Both the position numbers and the translations under genes were made by a program. A DNA stretch of 64,000 nucleotides, taken from assembly GCF_023016085.1 (NCBI RefSeq), contig NZ_JALKBF010000001.1, positions 2,656,501 through 2,720,500 on the forward strand, in the 5' to 3' direction. Source of the DNA: Aliiroseovarius sp. F47248L (GTDB taxonomy: Bacteria; Pseudomonadota; Alphaproteobacteria; Rhodobacterales; Rhodobacteraceae). The notes under the pieces are model-generated. The model had not been told where the DNA came from. It searched no databases and worked only from the letters and a program-made list of their open reading frames with translations. Positions 37,523 through 46,109 of this stretch are shown in pieces. The first letter of the stretch is position 1, and each line of letters opens with the position of its first letter.

Positions 37523-38572
37523 TTAGTTCGCAAAACCGGTGAAGCGCCGCACGGCATCACCATCGCGTAACGCCGATGCACCCGCCGCAACAATCACATC
37601 GCCCGCCGATAGTCCGGACAACAGTTCGAAATCACCGTTGGGCGCAGGTTTAACCGTCACAGGTGTTGCGTTTACAGAGCCGACGTCCCCTTCGCTTTCG
37701 ATGAACCGCATGACTGACAGCGCTCCGTCGGTGGCCGCCACAATAGCAGTTGAAGGGATCCGGATGCCCGGGCTTTCATAGGCCGCAGACACCCGCACGT
37801 TCACCGACGAGCCGGGCAGCACATTCAGATCGTCACGCGGGGACATGCCCAGAGTAAGGCGATAGGTCTGACCAGCTGTCGCAGCCTCGGCATTAAATTC
37901 ACGAATCTCGACGGGAAAGTGCGTTTCATGGGCTGGAAACTCGGCAACGAATTTCACATTCTTTTCTTTGGATGCGGTTTGGAACAAGATTTCCGGCACA
38001 TCGATCTCGATCCGGATTTCGCTCATGTCATGCAATCGGACCACGGATGTACCTGCACCGATCGTAACGTAATTATCGACATTCCGTGCTGCTACAAGCG
38101 CGTTGAATGGGGCGAAAAGGGTAGCATTGTTCAAATTCCGCTCGGCTTGACGGAATGCGATGTCTGCCAAATTTAGCTGTGTTGTTGCGTCATCCAACGC
38201 CACCTGACTGACTGTATTGCCTCGCAGCTTGGTCAGACGGTCCAACGTCCGTTCTGCCAAATCTTTCTGCACCACCGCCTGTTCAAGCGCCAGCGAGAAT
38301 TGTTCCTGATCCAGTTGCGCCAGCATGTCGCCTTCCGACACCAATTGCCCTTCAATCACCGGAAATTCGACGATCTGGCCGCCGACCTGAAAAGCCATGT
38401 CGACACTTTGACGTGCGACCACCTTGCCAAAGAAAACTCGACTTAGCGTGTCGTCATCTGCCGCGACCGTCATTAACTTCACCGGTTTGATGGCATCTTC
38501 GGCGGCAACACCAGACGTGGTGGCAATAATTGCGGCAGCGGCGGCTGCCAAAAGGCGCATGAATACGGGCAT
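37523..38572 (-). CDS. RND efflux periplasmic adaptor (membrane fusion protein)
   Basis: A 349-residue adaptor that links the inner-membrane pump to an outer-membrane channel. An N-terminal signal peptide (LLAAAAAAIIATTSGVAA) is followed by the lipoyl half motif QVGGQIVEFPVIEGQLVSEGDML, a helical hairpin (ALEQAVVQKDLAERTLDRLTK), the second lipoyl half FAPFNALVAARNVDNYVTIG and beta-barrel domains. It lies 9 bases after the MarR gene and 10 bases before the pump gene, so the three are co-transcribed. Confidence 0.92.
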   Translation of the reverse strand: MPVFMRLLAAAAAAIIATTSGVAAEDAIKPVKLMTVAADDDTLSRVFFGKVVARQSVDMAFQVGGQIVEFPVIEGQLVSEGDMLAQLDQEQFSLALEQAVVQKDLAERTLDRLTKLRGNTVSQVALDDATTQLNLADIAFRQAERNLNNATLFAPFNALVAARNVDNYVTIGAGTSVVRLHDMSEIRIEIDVPEILFQTASKEKNVKFVAEFPAHETHFPVEIREFNAEAATAGQTYRLTLGMSPRDDLNVLPGSSVNVRVSAAYESPGIRIPSTAIVAATDGALSVMRFIESEGDVGSVNATPVTVKPAPNGDFELLSGLSAGDVIVAAGASALRDGDAVRRFTGFAN

Positions 38573-38581
38573 GGTATGTCC

Positions 38582-39049
38582 TTAGCAGGTGGTGTGTTTC
38601 TGTATGTTGCGGTGAATTTTAAGCGAGGTTCTGGCAAAACTGTTCAACTCCTCGGCAGTCAGTTCCAGCGTTTCGCACAGCAATGTGCGTGCCATGACCA
38701 CCATCGCAGAGCGCAAATCCGCGCCGTCGCTGGTCAGCTTCAGAAGCCAGGCCCGTCGGTCATTGGGGTCACGTTCGCGAACCACAAATCCGCGGGCTTC
38801 CAATTGATCAGCGGCGGTGGTCATAGTCGACGGAAGCACATTCATTTCGCGCGCCAGCGCACCAAGCCGCTTGGGGCGGTCCAGCCAGACCACAATTTTC
38901 CGCTCGAAATAAGGCATGTCGGTTTTGCTATCGATTTCATCTATCAGCGATTCGATGAACCCGTGCAGGGCAAACACACCCAACAATGCGCCAAGTTCCG
39001 GTTCGATCAGTGCATCGTCTTTTAGGTTTGGGTCAGGTGGAAAGGACAT
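38582..39049 (-). CDS. MarR-family regulator of the RND efflux operon
   Basis: A 155-residue winged-helix regulator. The recognition region is RLGALAREMNVLPSTMTTAADQL and the wing RDPNDRRAWLLKLTSDG. Its ATG follows a duplicated GTAGAAGAACC block rather than a normal ribosome-binding site. It leads the operon with the adaptor and pump genes, the usual layout for an autoregulated local repressor that is released by a pump substrate. The ligand is not known. Confidence 0.9.
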   Translation of the reverse strand: MSFPPDPNLKDDALIEPELGALLGVFALHGFIESLIDEIDSKTDMPYFERKIVVWLDRPKRLGALAREMNVLPSTMTTAADQLEARGFVVRERDPNDRRAWLLKLTSDGADLRSAMVVMARTLLCETLELTAEELNSFARTSLKIHRNIQKHTTC

Positions 39050-39450
39050 GGGTTCTTCTACGGTTCTTCTACGTGAGTCGCGATGGCAACCTTTTAAGTT
39101 TCATTTTCTGAAATATCCAGCAGAAAAAATAATAACCCCGCCGTTAGCGTAGAACTGCCGCCTCAGAAGGCGGGCAGTGCAAGGGTGTCCCTACGTAAAC
39201 TGGCAGTATGCATTGCGTCGCAGAAATTCCTCGGCAATCATCAGCGCGTTAGCCGACATTCACCGCACGTCCGCGTTGCGGCCAATAGCTTCGCATATCG
39301 TGAATTGGTAAAAAAATATTACCAGTTTGAGAAATATCAATTGAAATCTGGTTTTATCTACGTAGTAATTGCGTGGCAGCGTAAAGCTGACCTTTGGTCG
39401 GCCCGCGTTCGAACAAGAAAATATCGAAAACTCGGAGGAGAAATAAATAT
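39050..39450. promoter_or_regulatory. Divergent control region between efflux and TRAP operons
   Basis: About 400 bases without a gene. From left to right: a perfect tandem 11-bp repeat GGTTCTTCTAC (39051-39072) at the MarR gene start, an inverted repeat TTTCA-N5-TGAAA (39099-39113) that could be the MarR operator, a hairpin with one bulge (39154-39178), and TGGTAA-N7-TTACCA (39306-39324) that could be an operator for the TRAP genes. CTACGTAG (39358-39365) is a further short palindrome. Function of these sites is inference. Confidence 0.5.
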
Positions 39451-40533
39451 ATGGAACGCCGTAAGTTTCTAAAAGGCGCAGCAATTGGTGCTGGCGCAAC
39501 TGCCCTTGCCACCCCGGCACTGGCGCAAGGTGGCAAGACAATGACCATCGTGTCGACCTGGCCACGCGACTTTCCGGGTCTGGGTGTCTCGGCGCAACGT
39601 CTGGCCGCCCGCATCGGCGATCTGTCCGAGGGTGCGCTGAACGTAGAATATTTTGCTGCAGGTGAACGCGTTGGCGCGCTGGACGTGTTTGACGAAGTTG
39701 CTTCGGGCAACAGCCAAGCATACATCGGTGCCGACTATTACTGGACCGGCAAACACCCCGCGTTGGCCTATTTCACAGCAGTGCCCTTTGGCATGTCCTT
39801 CGCCGAGATCAATGCTTGGATCCTGTATGGTGGCGGCATGGAAATCTGGGACAAGGTTCAGGACCAGTTCGGCCTGAAAGGTCTGCCTGCTGGTAACACC
39901 GGCACCCAAGCTGGCGGATGGTTCAACAAGGAAATCGAAAGCGCAGACGACTTCAAAGGTCTGAAAATGCGTATTCCGGGCCTTGGTGGTCAGGTTCTGG
40001 CAAAACTGGGCGCATCGACCGTATCGCTGCCCGGCGGCCAAATCTATGAAAACCTCGTCTCCGGCACCATCGACGCGACCGAGTGGGTTGGTCCCTACAA
40101 CGACTACTTCATGAAGTTCTACGAAGCTGCCAAGTACTACTATACCGGCGGGATGCATGAGCCGGGCGCGCAGTTGTCGCTGACCTCGAACAAGTCGTGG
40201 TGGTCCAGCCTGTCGGATTGGGAGCGCTCGGTGATCACCGCAGCCGCCCTGGAAGAAAACTCAAACTCGTATTTCGAGGCGATGGCGCTGAATGGTGAAT
40301 ACCTGACCAAGCTCGTGGATGAGCAGGGCGTAGAAGTGCGCAGCTTCGACGAAGATACTTGGGACGCAATGGGCGAAGCTGCTCAGGAAGTGTTCGAAGA
40401 GACCGCAAGCTATGACGCACTGGCTGCCGAAGTGAACGACGCTGTTCAAGCCAAAATGCGCGAAATCGGCCGCGGTATCTCGCTGTTCGAAGGTCAGTTC
40501 GTGAACCAGCGTAACCGGATCCTGGATCTGTAA
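39451..40533 (+). CDS. TRAP transporter substrate-binding protein (DctP family)
   Basis: A 360-residue periplasmic binding protein of a TRAP uptake system. The start at 39451 follows CGGAGGAG and gives a Tat signal, MERRKFLKGAAIGAGATALATPALA. The mature part has the family traits DLSEGALNVEYFAAGERVGALDV and KGLKMRIPGLGGQVLAKLGAS, with the conserved arginine that holds a substrate carboxylate in LKMRIPG. It resembles the mannitol/chloroaromatic (FcbT1/TakP-like) subgroup, whose ligands are mostly organic acids. The true ligand is unknown. A terminator-like hairpin follows, before the permeases. Confidence 0.92.
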   Translation: MERRKFLKGAAIGAGATALATPALAQGGKTMTIVSTWPRDFPGLGVSAQRLAARIGDLSEGALNVEYFAAGERVGALDVFDEVASGNSQAYIGADYYWTGKHPALAYFTAVPFGMSFAEINAWILYGGGMEIWDKVQDQFGLKGLPAGNTGTQAGGWFNKEIESADDFKGLKMRIPGLGGQVLAKLGASTVSLPGGQIYENLVSGTIDATEWVGPYNDYFMKFYEAAKYYYTGGMHEPGAQLSLTSNKSWWSSLSDWERSVITAAALEENSNSYFEAMALNGEYLTKLVDEQGVEVRSFDEDTWDAMGEAAQEVFEETASYDALAAEVNDAVQAKMREIGRGISLFEGQFVNQRNRILDL

Positions 40534-40560
40534 GCAGTTCTATAGACGAACCAAAAAACC

Positions 40561-40588
40561 AAGGGCGGGGAAGGTTCCCCGTCCTTTT
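40561..40588 (+). terminator. Hairpin with T tract between the TRAP binding protein and permease genes
   Basis: AAGGGCGGGGAA pairs with TTCCCCGTCCTT (one G-U pair) and is followed by TTTT. It lies 28 bases behind the binding-protein stop and upstream of the small permease. It probably attenuates reading into the permease genes so that the binding protein is made in excess, or stabilises the upstream mRNA. Confidence 0.75.
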
Positions 40589-40635
40589 CCAAAGGATCAT
40601 GCAAAAACCGATCCGACGGCCCTTCGGGAGGCATA

Positions 40636-41634
40636 ATGACACACTCAAGCACACATCCAGACATTCCAAGACATGGCGACCCCGCAATCCTTGCGCGGTT
40701 ATTCGGCTGGTGTACGCTGACGATATTGGCGGCGTTCCTGATCAACAACGTGCTGGTGGTCGGGTTCGGCTACGCTGGCACGCACGCCTTTCTGAACGGC
40801 ACAGCGCCGGGTGGTTGGGTTCACGTTGCACTGTATGTGGTGGCAGTCGCAGTGGCAGTGGCCATTGTCCTGCGTGACAAGACGACATCGCTGCGCTGGG
40901 ATGCACATCGGGTCCATAGCTTCAACGTCTATCTCATTCGTGCCTTGTTCTGGGCCGTTTTCCTGATCGGCATTACCGACGCAACAATCGCATTCATGCG
41001 GGCCGAAGGATTGATCGAGCCGTTGTTGGGGTCTTCCAACGCAAGACTGTTCAGCCGTCCAAGCTGGGTTGGGTCCTATGTGCATATTCCGCTGCTTGTC
41101 ATCGCTTTCGGAATTGCAACAGTGACACGAACGCTTGGATTTTTCTGGCTGGCTTTCCTGATCGTGATTGCCGAGCTTCTGATCGTGATTTCGCGCTTCA
41201 TGTTCAGCTATGAACAGGCGCTGATGGGTGATCTGGTGCGGTATTGGTATGCTGCACTGTTCCTGTTCTCGTCCGCCTATACTCTGTTTGATGAAGGCCA
41301 CGTGCGCGTGGACGTCTTGTATGCGGGCTTCGGTCGAACAACCCGCGGCATCGTCAACGGGATTGGCACGATCTTTCTGGGGATGTCGACAGCATGGGTC
41401 ATTCTGGCCGTTGGGTTCGGGGGCAAGCAGTCCATCATCAACGCACCGATCACCAGCTTCGAGATTTCGCAGGCTGGCCCCTTCGGTCTGTACACCAAAT
41501 ACCAGATGGCCGCCTTCATTGGCCTATTCGCCATCACCATGCTGATCCAGTTCGTCAGCTATTTCTTCGATGCTGTGGCAGACAAGCGGGATGAACCCGG
41601 CCACCGCGATATCGCACAATCTTCCGCGCACTGA
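40636..41634 (+). CDS. TRAP transporter small permease (DctQ type), extended
   Basis: A 332-residue membrane protein, about twice the usual length of DctQ subunits. The C-terminal half (from about residue 160) holds the DctQ part with YWYAALFLFSSAYTLFDEGHVRVDVLY, the conserved arginine/aspartate pair being in HVRVDVLY. The N-terminal half adds about four further hydrophobic helices (for example FGWCTLTILAAFLINNVLVV, VALYVVAVAVAVAIVL). A GGGAGG site precedes the ATG. It lies ten bases before the large permease gene. Confidence 0.88.
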   Translation: MTHSSTHPDIPRHGDPAILARLFGWCTLTILAAFLINNVLVVGFGYAGTHAFLNGTAPGGWVHVALYVVAVAVAVAIVLRDKTTSLRWDAHRVHSFNVYLIRALFWAVFLIGITDATIAFMRAEGLIEPLLGSSNARLFSRPSWVGSYVHIPLLVIAFGIATVTRTLGFFWLAFLIVIAELLIVISRFMFSYEQALMGDLVRYWYAALFLFSSAYTLFDEGHVRVDVLYAGFGRTTRGIVNGIGTIFLGMSTAWVILAVGFGGKQSIINAPITSFEISQAGPFGLYTKYQMAAFIGLFAITMLIQFVSYFFDAVADKRDEPGHRDIAQSSAH

Positions 41635-41644
41635 GGCCTGACAC

Positions 41645-44299
41645 ATGGAACTTTTCTTTCTTTTCCTGCTGATCGTGATCATGGCGGGTGCGCTTGGCTC
41701 CGGCTATCCCGTCGCCTTCGCCCTACCGGGTGCCGCGATCATCACCATCAGCCTTGCCGCTGGCGCAGGCTATATGTTCGCCGGATCAACCGATGCCTAT
41801 TTCCACAGCGGCGGCCCGAACCAGTGGCTGTCCGCGGGGGTAACAAACCTTAGGGGCGTCTATTGGGAGGTCGAGCGAGACACGCTGATCGCCATTCCCC
41901 TGTTCATTTTTATGGGCATCATGCTGCAACGGTCAAAGATCGCCGAAGACCTGCTGGTGACAATGGCCCAACTGTTTGGCCCCGTGCCGGGCGGTTTGGG
42001 GATCTCGGTCGTGTTCGTTGGCGCGCTGCTGGCGGCCACGACAGGGATTGTCGGTGCAACCGTTGTGGCAATGGGCCTGATCTCTTTGCCCGCCATGTTG
42101 CGCAACAACTATTCACAGTCGCTAGCCACCGGCACGATTGCCGCATCTGGCACGTTGGGGCAAATCATTCCGCCGTCGATCGTGCTCATCATTCTGGCCG
42201 ACCAGCTGGCATCCGCCACGGATCAGGCCGGCACTGCACGTAAAATCCTGCACAAGGAAGCGACGGGCGAGCTGTCCATGCCGTCCATGTTCGACGTCGT
42301 GTCCACCTCGGCGGGCGAGATGTTTCTGGGCGCGTTCATTCCAGGCATCCTGCTTGTCGGGCTGTATATGCTCTACATCCTGTTTTATGCGATCTTGCGC
42401 CCGAAACAGGCCCCGGCTGTTCACTATGACGGCGCGTATAACATCGCCTTTCTGAAGAACGTGCTGATCACTCTTGTCCCGCCTCTGGCGCTAATTTTCC
42501 TTGTTCTGGGATCTATTATCGCTGGTATCGCAACGGTGAACCAGGCTGGCGCCATCGGTGCTGCAGGTGCCATGATCATGGCCGGTTATCGTTTGCCTGC
42601 ACCGGGCAAAACGCTGTATTACCCTGCACTTCTGGCAATTGCTGCGCTGTTCCTTGCGGGGTTCGCCCTTTCGAACTTTGATATGAACATTAAGGGCGTG
42701 GCCGACAGCACCGATCAACTGGGAATTACACTGGGTGTCATTGCAACCATCATGTTGCTGTTTGCGTTGGGCTGGTCGTGCTGGCGTATCTTCAAGATTG
42801 AAGACACATTGGCGGGCGTCATGCTGGAAACAGCCAAGACAACGTCGCTGGTCTTTATCATCCTGCTGGGCGCCGCAATGCTAACCGCCGCATTCCGCGC
42901 CTTTGGCGGGGAAGAATTGGTGCGTGAGTTCCTGTTGGGCTTGCCCGGTGGCTTCTGGACCCAGTTCGTCATCGTGATGCTGGTGATATTCATCCTTGGC
43001 TTCTTCCTTGATTTCATCGAGATCGCAGTGGTCGTGGTCCCGATTGTGGCCCCCATCCTGCTGGCCGATCCGGAAGCCAACATCACCGCCGTTTGGTTGG
43101 GTGTGATGATTGGTCTGAACATTCAGACCAGTTTCCTGACACCGCCGTTCGGGTTCGCACTATTTTATTTGCGCGGCGTGGCACCCGCCATCGTCAAGAC
43201 TGTGCAGATGTATAAGGGTGTGATCGCCTTTATCCTGCTACAACTGACGGCACTTGCCATTGTAGGATCGTATCCTCCGCTGGTGAACTATCTGCCCAAC
43301 CGGGTCAGCTTCCTGTCGGAAACCAGCCCACCGCCTCGCAACCCAAGGCTTCAGATGTGCCTTGAAGACTATGTGGGACAGAAGCTGTCGGAAAGCACCG
43401 AAATTCAGGACGCTATCGCAACCGCACGTGGTTTCGATCTTGCGGTGTTGCCCGAATACCTGTCGGGCGACATGACCGACGCGCTTGATTCTGCCGACAC
43501 CGCCGTTGCCGAACTTGAGGCCGCATTTGCCGCCGCAGGCGAGGTGGAGGCCGCTGCGGACGAATATCGCCCACAATTGCGTCTGGTGCGTGGGATCGAG
43601 AAAGAGATCCGCAGTGCAAACGAGGAGATCGACAAACTGAAGACCCGGATTGGTCGGATGCGTAACGAAAGTCAGGCTTCGGCCAGAACAGCCTTGGAAA
43701 GAGACGTCGCTGCTTTGACAGCAGAGGTCGAGCATCTGCGCGGGCAAATCCCGGAAAGTTGGAAAGAGGTTCACGAGACCTTCCAGGGTCTGACCAACGC
43801 CGAAAACGCGGCGCGGACTCGCTATCGCCGGGCCGCTGATGGAGCTTATGAGGATGCGCTGGATGTACTGGCCGTGCTCGAGGCAACCGAGGCATTTACC
43901 GCGATGGAACCGCAGTTGCGCGATCTTGAAGCGACGATCAGTACGACGCCTGAAGCTGATGCGGAGGAACTGGTCGATGAGTTGTCCAAGGCTTTCGGCA
44001 AGATCGAAGGCGCGGATGATGTCGAAGACGCCCTAAAAGACGCCGCCAAGGCGCTGAAAGGCAGCAAGCCAGACCGGGCCGAGGCAATGGATGCCTATAG
44101 TGAAGCCCTGTCCGCATTTGAAGCACAGATCGCATGGCGAGGAGAGGCAGTTGCATCCTTGCGACCCGGTCTGACAAGCTATGTGGACACGATGCGCGGC
44201 AGCTTTGGCATTCGCGTTCAGGATCGCTTTACCCGCGAACAAGCTTTGGCAATGGCATCCTGTTCGTCCGAACATCGCGATATATCGTTGAATTTCTAG
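41645..44299 (+). CDS. TRAP transporter large permease (DctM type) with long helical tail
   Basis: An 884-residue protein. Residues 1 to about 545 form the DctM transporter with many membrane helices, including PLFIFMGIMLQRS, GTIAASGTLGQIIPPSIVLII, FLDFIEIAVVVVPI and QTSFLTPPFGFALFYLRG. From about 555 to 884 follows a hydrophilic, heavily charged, alanine/glutamate-rich region predicted by eye to be helical and partly coiled coil, for example KEIRSANEEIDKLKTRIGRM and ALERDVAALTAEVEHLRGQI. DctM proteins usually end after the membrane part (about 425-600 residues). The tail's role is unknown; it could bind a partner or the binding protein. A clear terminator follows the gene. Confidence 0.9.
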   Translation: MELFFLFLLIVIMAGALGSGYPVAFALPGAAIITISLAAGAGYMFAGSTDAYFHSGGPNQWLSAGVTNLRGVYWEVERDTLIAIPLFIFMGIMLQRSKIAEDLLVTMAQLFGPVPGGLGISVVFVGALLAATTGIVGATVVAMGLISLPAMLRNNYSQSLATGTIAASGTLGQIIPPSIVLIILADQLASATDQAGTARKILHKEATGELSMPSMFDVVSTSAGEMFLGAFIPGILLVGLYMLYILFYAILRPKQAPAVHYDGAYNIAFLKNVLITLVPPLALIFLVLGSIIAGIATVNQAGAIGAAGAMIMAGYRLPAPGKTLYYPALLAIAALFLAGFALSNFDMNIKGVADSTDQLGITLGVIATIMLLFALGWSCWRIFKIEDTLAGVMLETAKTTSLVFIILLGAAMLTAAFRAFGGEELVREFLLGLPGGFWTQFVIVMLVIFILGFFLDFIEIAVVVVPIVAPILLADPEANITAVWLGVMIGLNIQTSFLTPPFGFALFYLRGVAPAIVKTVQMYKGVIAFILLQLTALAIVGSYPPLVNYLPNRVSFLSETSPPPRNPRLQMCLEDYVGQKLSESTEIQDAIATARGFDLAVLPEYLSGDMTDALDSADTAVAELEAAFAAAGEVEAAADEYRPQLRLVRGIEKEIRSANEEIDKLKTRIGRMRNESQASARTALERDVAALTAEVEHLRGQIPESWKEVHETFQGLTNAENAARTRYRRAADGAYEDALDVLAVLEATEAFTAMEPQLRDLEATISTTPEADAEELVDELSKAFGKIEGADDVEDALKDAAKALKGSKPDRAEAMDAYSEALSAFEAQIAWRGEAVASLRPGLTSYVDTMRGSFGIRVQDRFTREQALAMASCSSEHRDISLNF

Positions 44300-44321
44300 G
44301 AAAAGTCATACACAGAAATTT

Positions 44322-44356
44322 GAAAGGGCCGGTGACTTCATCGGCCCTTTTTGTTT
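44322..44356 (+). terminator. Rho-independent terminator of the TRAP operon
   Basis: Stem AAAGGGCCG / CGGCCCTTT with a ten-base loop is followed by TTGTTTGTTTT, 23 bases past the large permease stop. Confidence 0.93.
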
Positions 44357-44524
44357 GTTTTGATGGGTAGATTTTCAGCGTCAGACGTAAGATAGTTGTC
44401 GCGAAGGAAAGTCGTAGTGTCGTTATCAAACCTTGCGAAACCCGATTATCTGGTCAACTCTACGAGCTGACTTATAAAAAATTGCGGCCAAAATGGCCCA
44501 TACGCTTCACACAGGGAGTCCTCA

Positions 44525-46108
44525 ATGTCCAAAGAACTAGAATATCTGTCAAAACAGTTTGTCGCGCGCAAACTGTCGCGCCGTCACTTTATGGGCCGCG
44601 CCGCCGCACTTGGCTTGACCGCAGCCGGAGCGAACACTCTGCTGTCTTCGGCAGGCTACGCCCAGACACCCGTCAAGGGCGGAACGATCCGCGTTGGCCT
44701 TCCGGGCGGCTCGACCACCGACAGCCTCGATCCAGCGACCACGACCAACTCGACCGGCACATTGATCAGCCGTCTCTGGGGCGAGCCGTTGGTTGAGCTT
44801 GCACCGCAAGGCGGGCTTGAGAATAAGTTGGCTGAAGAAGTTTCAGCCTCGGCAGATGCAAAGGTGTGGACCTTCAAAATCCGTTCGGGCGTAAACTTTT
44901 CGAACGGCAAATCGCTGACCGCCGATGACGTTCTGGCAACGATGGAACGCCATGCAGGCGAAGATACAAAATCCGGTGCGCTTGGCATTATGCGCGGCAT
45001 CAAAGCGATGAGCGTTGATGGCGACAAGTTCATCGTCGAACTGGACACGCCGAACGCTGACCTTCCTTATCTGATGACCGACTATCACCTGATGATCCAG
45101 CCAAACGGTGGTAATGACAATCCGGCAGCGGCAATCGGCACCGGTCCTTATGTCCTGAAAGAAGTGGATATGGGCGTGCGTTTCGTGGCCGAGAAGAACC
45201 CAGACTATTGGGGTGATCTGGGCCACGCTGAAACCATCGAGGTGGTGGTGATCAACGACGACACCGCGCGTATGGCGGCCATTCAATCCGGTCAGGTGGA
45301 TATGGTCGGGCGTGTTCCGCCACGCACCGCAGATCTTGTGGCCCGCGCGCCGAACATCAATGTCCATTCAACCGCGGGCCCCGGCCACTATGTGTTTATC
45401 GCCCATTGCAACACCGCGCCGTTCGACAACAACGATCTGCGTCTGGCACTGAAACACGGCATTAACCGCCAAGAGATGGTCGATAAGATCCTGTTCGGCT
45501 ATGGCTCGATCGGGAACGACACACCGATCAACAGTTCCTATCCGCTGTTCACCGAGATGGAGCAGCGCAACTATGATCCTGACAAGGCCAAGTTCCACTT
45601 CGACAAGTCAGGGCACGAAGGTCCGATCCTGCTGCGCACGTCTGACAACAGCTTCCCCGGTGCGCCGGACGCATCGGCGCTGTTCCAGCAGTCGCTTGCA
45701 ACGGCTGGTATCGACCTTGAAATCAAGCGCGAACCCAATGACGGATATTGGTCGGAAGTCTGGAACGCCCAGCCCTTCTGCACCAGTTACTGGAGCGGAC
45801 GTCCGACGCAGGACCAGATGTATTCCACCGCCTATCTGTCGACGGCGGACTGGAACGACACGCGGTTCTTCAACGAACAGTTTGACCAGATGTTGCTGTC
45901 AGCACGTGGCGAATTGGACGAAGCGAAACGGACCCAGACATATGCCGATATGGGCATGTTGCTGCACAACGAAGGTGGTTTGGTCTGCCCGATGTTCAAC
46001 GACTTCATTGATGGCACGACCAATCGTGTCGCTGGTTGGGTCGATGGCCACAAGGGCTTTGATCTGATGAACTTCTACGCCCCGATGAAAATGTGGGTCG
46101 CTGGCTGA
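44525..46108 (+). CDS. ABC transporter substrate-binding protein, dipeptide/oligopeptide type
   Basis: A 527-residue periplasmic binding protein of the SBP_bac_5 (DppA/OppA) family. The N-terminus carries a Tat signal, KLSRRHFMGRAAALGLTAAG, with cleavage near GYAQT. The mature protein has the family phrase VWTFKIRSGVNFSNGKSLTADDV, LDTPNADLPYLM and GTGPYVLKEVD, followed by NPDYWG. Ligands of this family include peptides, nickel, opines, sugars and other amino-containing compounds, so the family alone does not tell the ligand. It leads an operon of two permeases, a fused ATPase and two enzymes. Confidence 0.92.
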   Translation: MSKELEYLSKQFVARKLSRRHFMGRAAALGLTAAGANTLLSSAGYAQTPVKGGTIRVGLPGGSTTDSLDPATTTNSTGTLISRLWGEPLVELAPQGGLENKLAEEVSASADAKVWTFKIRSGVNFSNGKSLTADDVLATMERHAGEDTKSGALGIMRGIKAMSVDGDKFIVELDTPNADLPYLMTDYHLMIQPNGGNDNPAAAIGTGPYVLKEVDMGVRFVAEKNPDYWGDLGHAETIEVVVINDDTARMAAIQSGQVDMVGRVPPRTADLVARAPNINVHSTAGPGHYVFIAHCNTAPFDNNDLRLALKHGINRQEMVDKILFGYGSIGNDTPINSSYPLFTEMEQRNYDPDKAKFHFDKSGHEGPILLRTSDNSFPGAPDASALFQQSLATAGIDLEIKREPNDGYWSEVWNAQPFCTSYWSGRPTQDQMYSTAYLSTADWNDTRFFNEQFDQMLLSARGELDEAKRTQTYADMGMLLHNEGGLVCPMFNDFIDGTTNRVAGWVDGHKGFDLMNFYAPMKMWVAG

Positions 46109-46109
46109 T

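Noticed and set aside
39154..39178. Hairpin in the efflux/TRAP gap as a terminator
   Set aside because: It has a bulge and no T tract on either side and does not follow a gene end; kept only as a structural note in the region entry.
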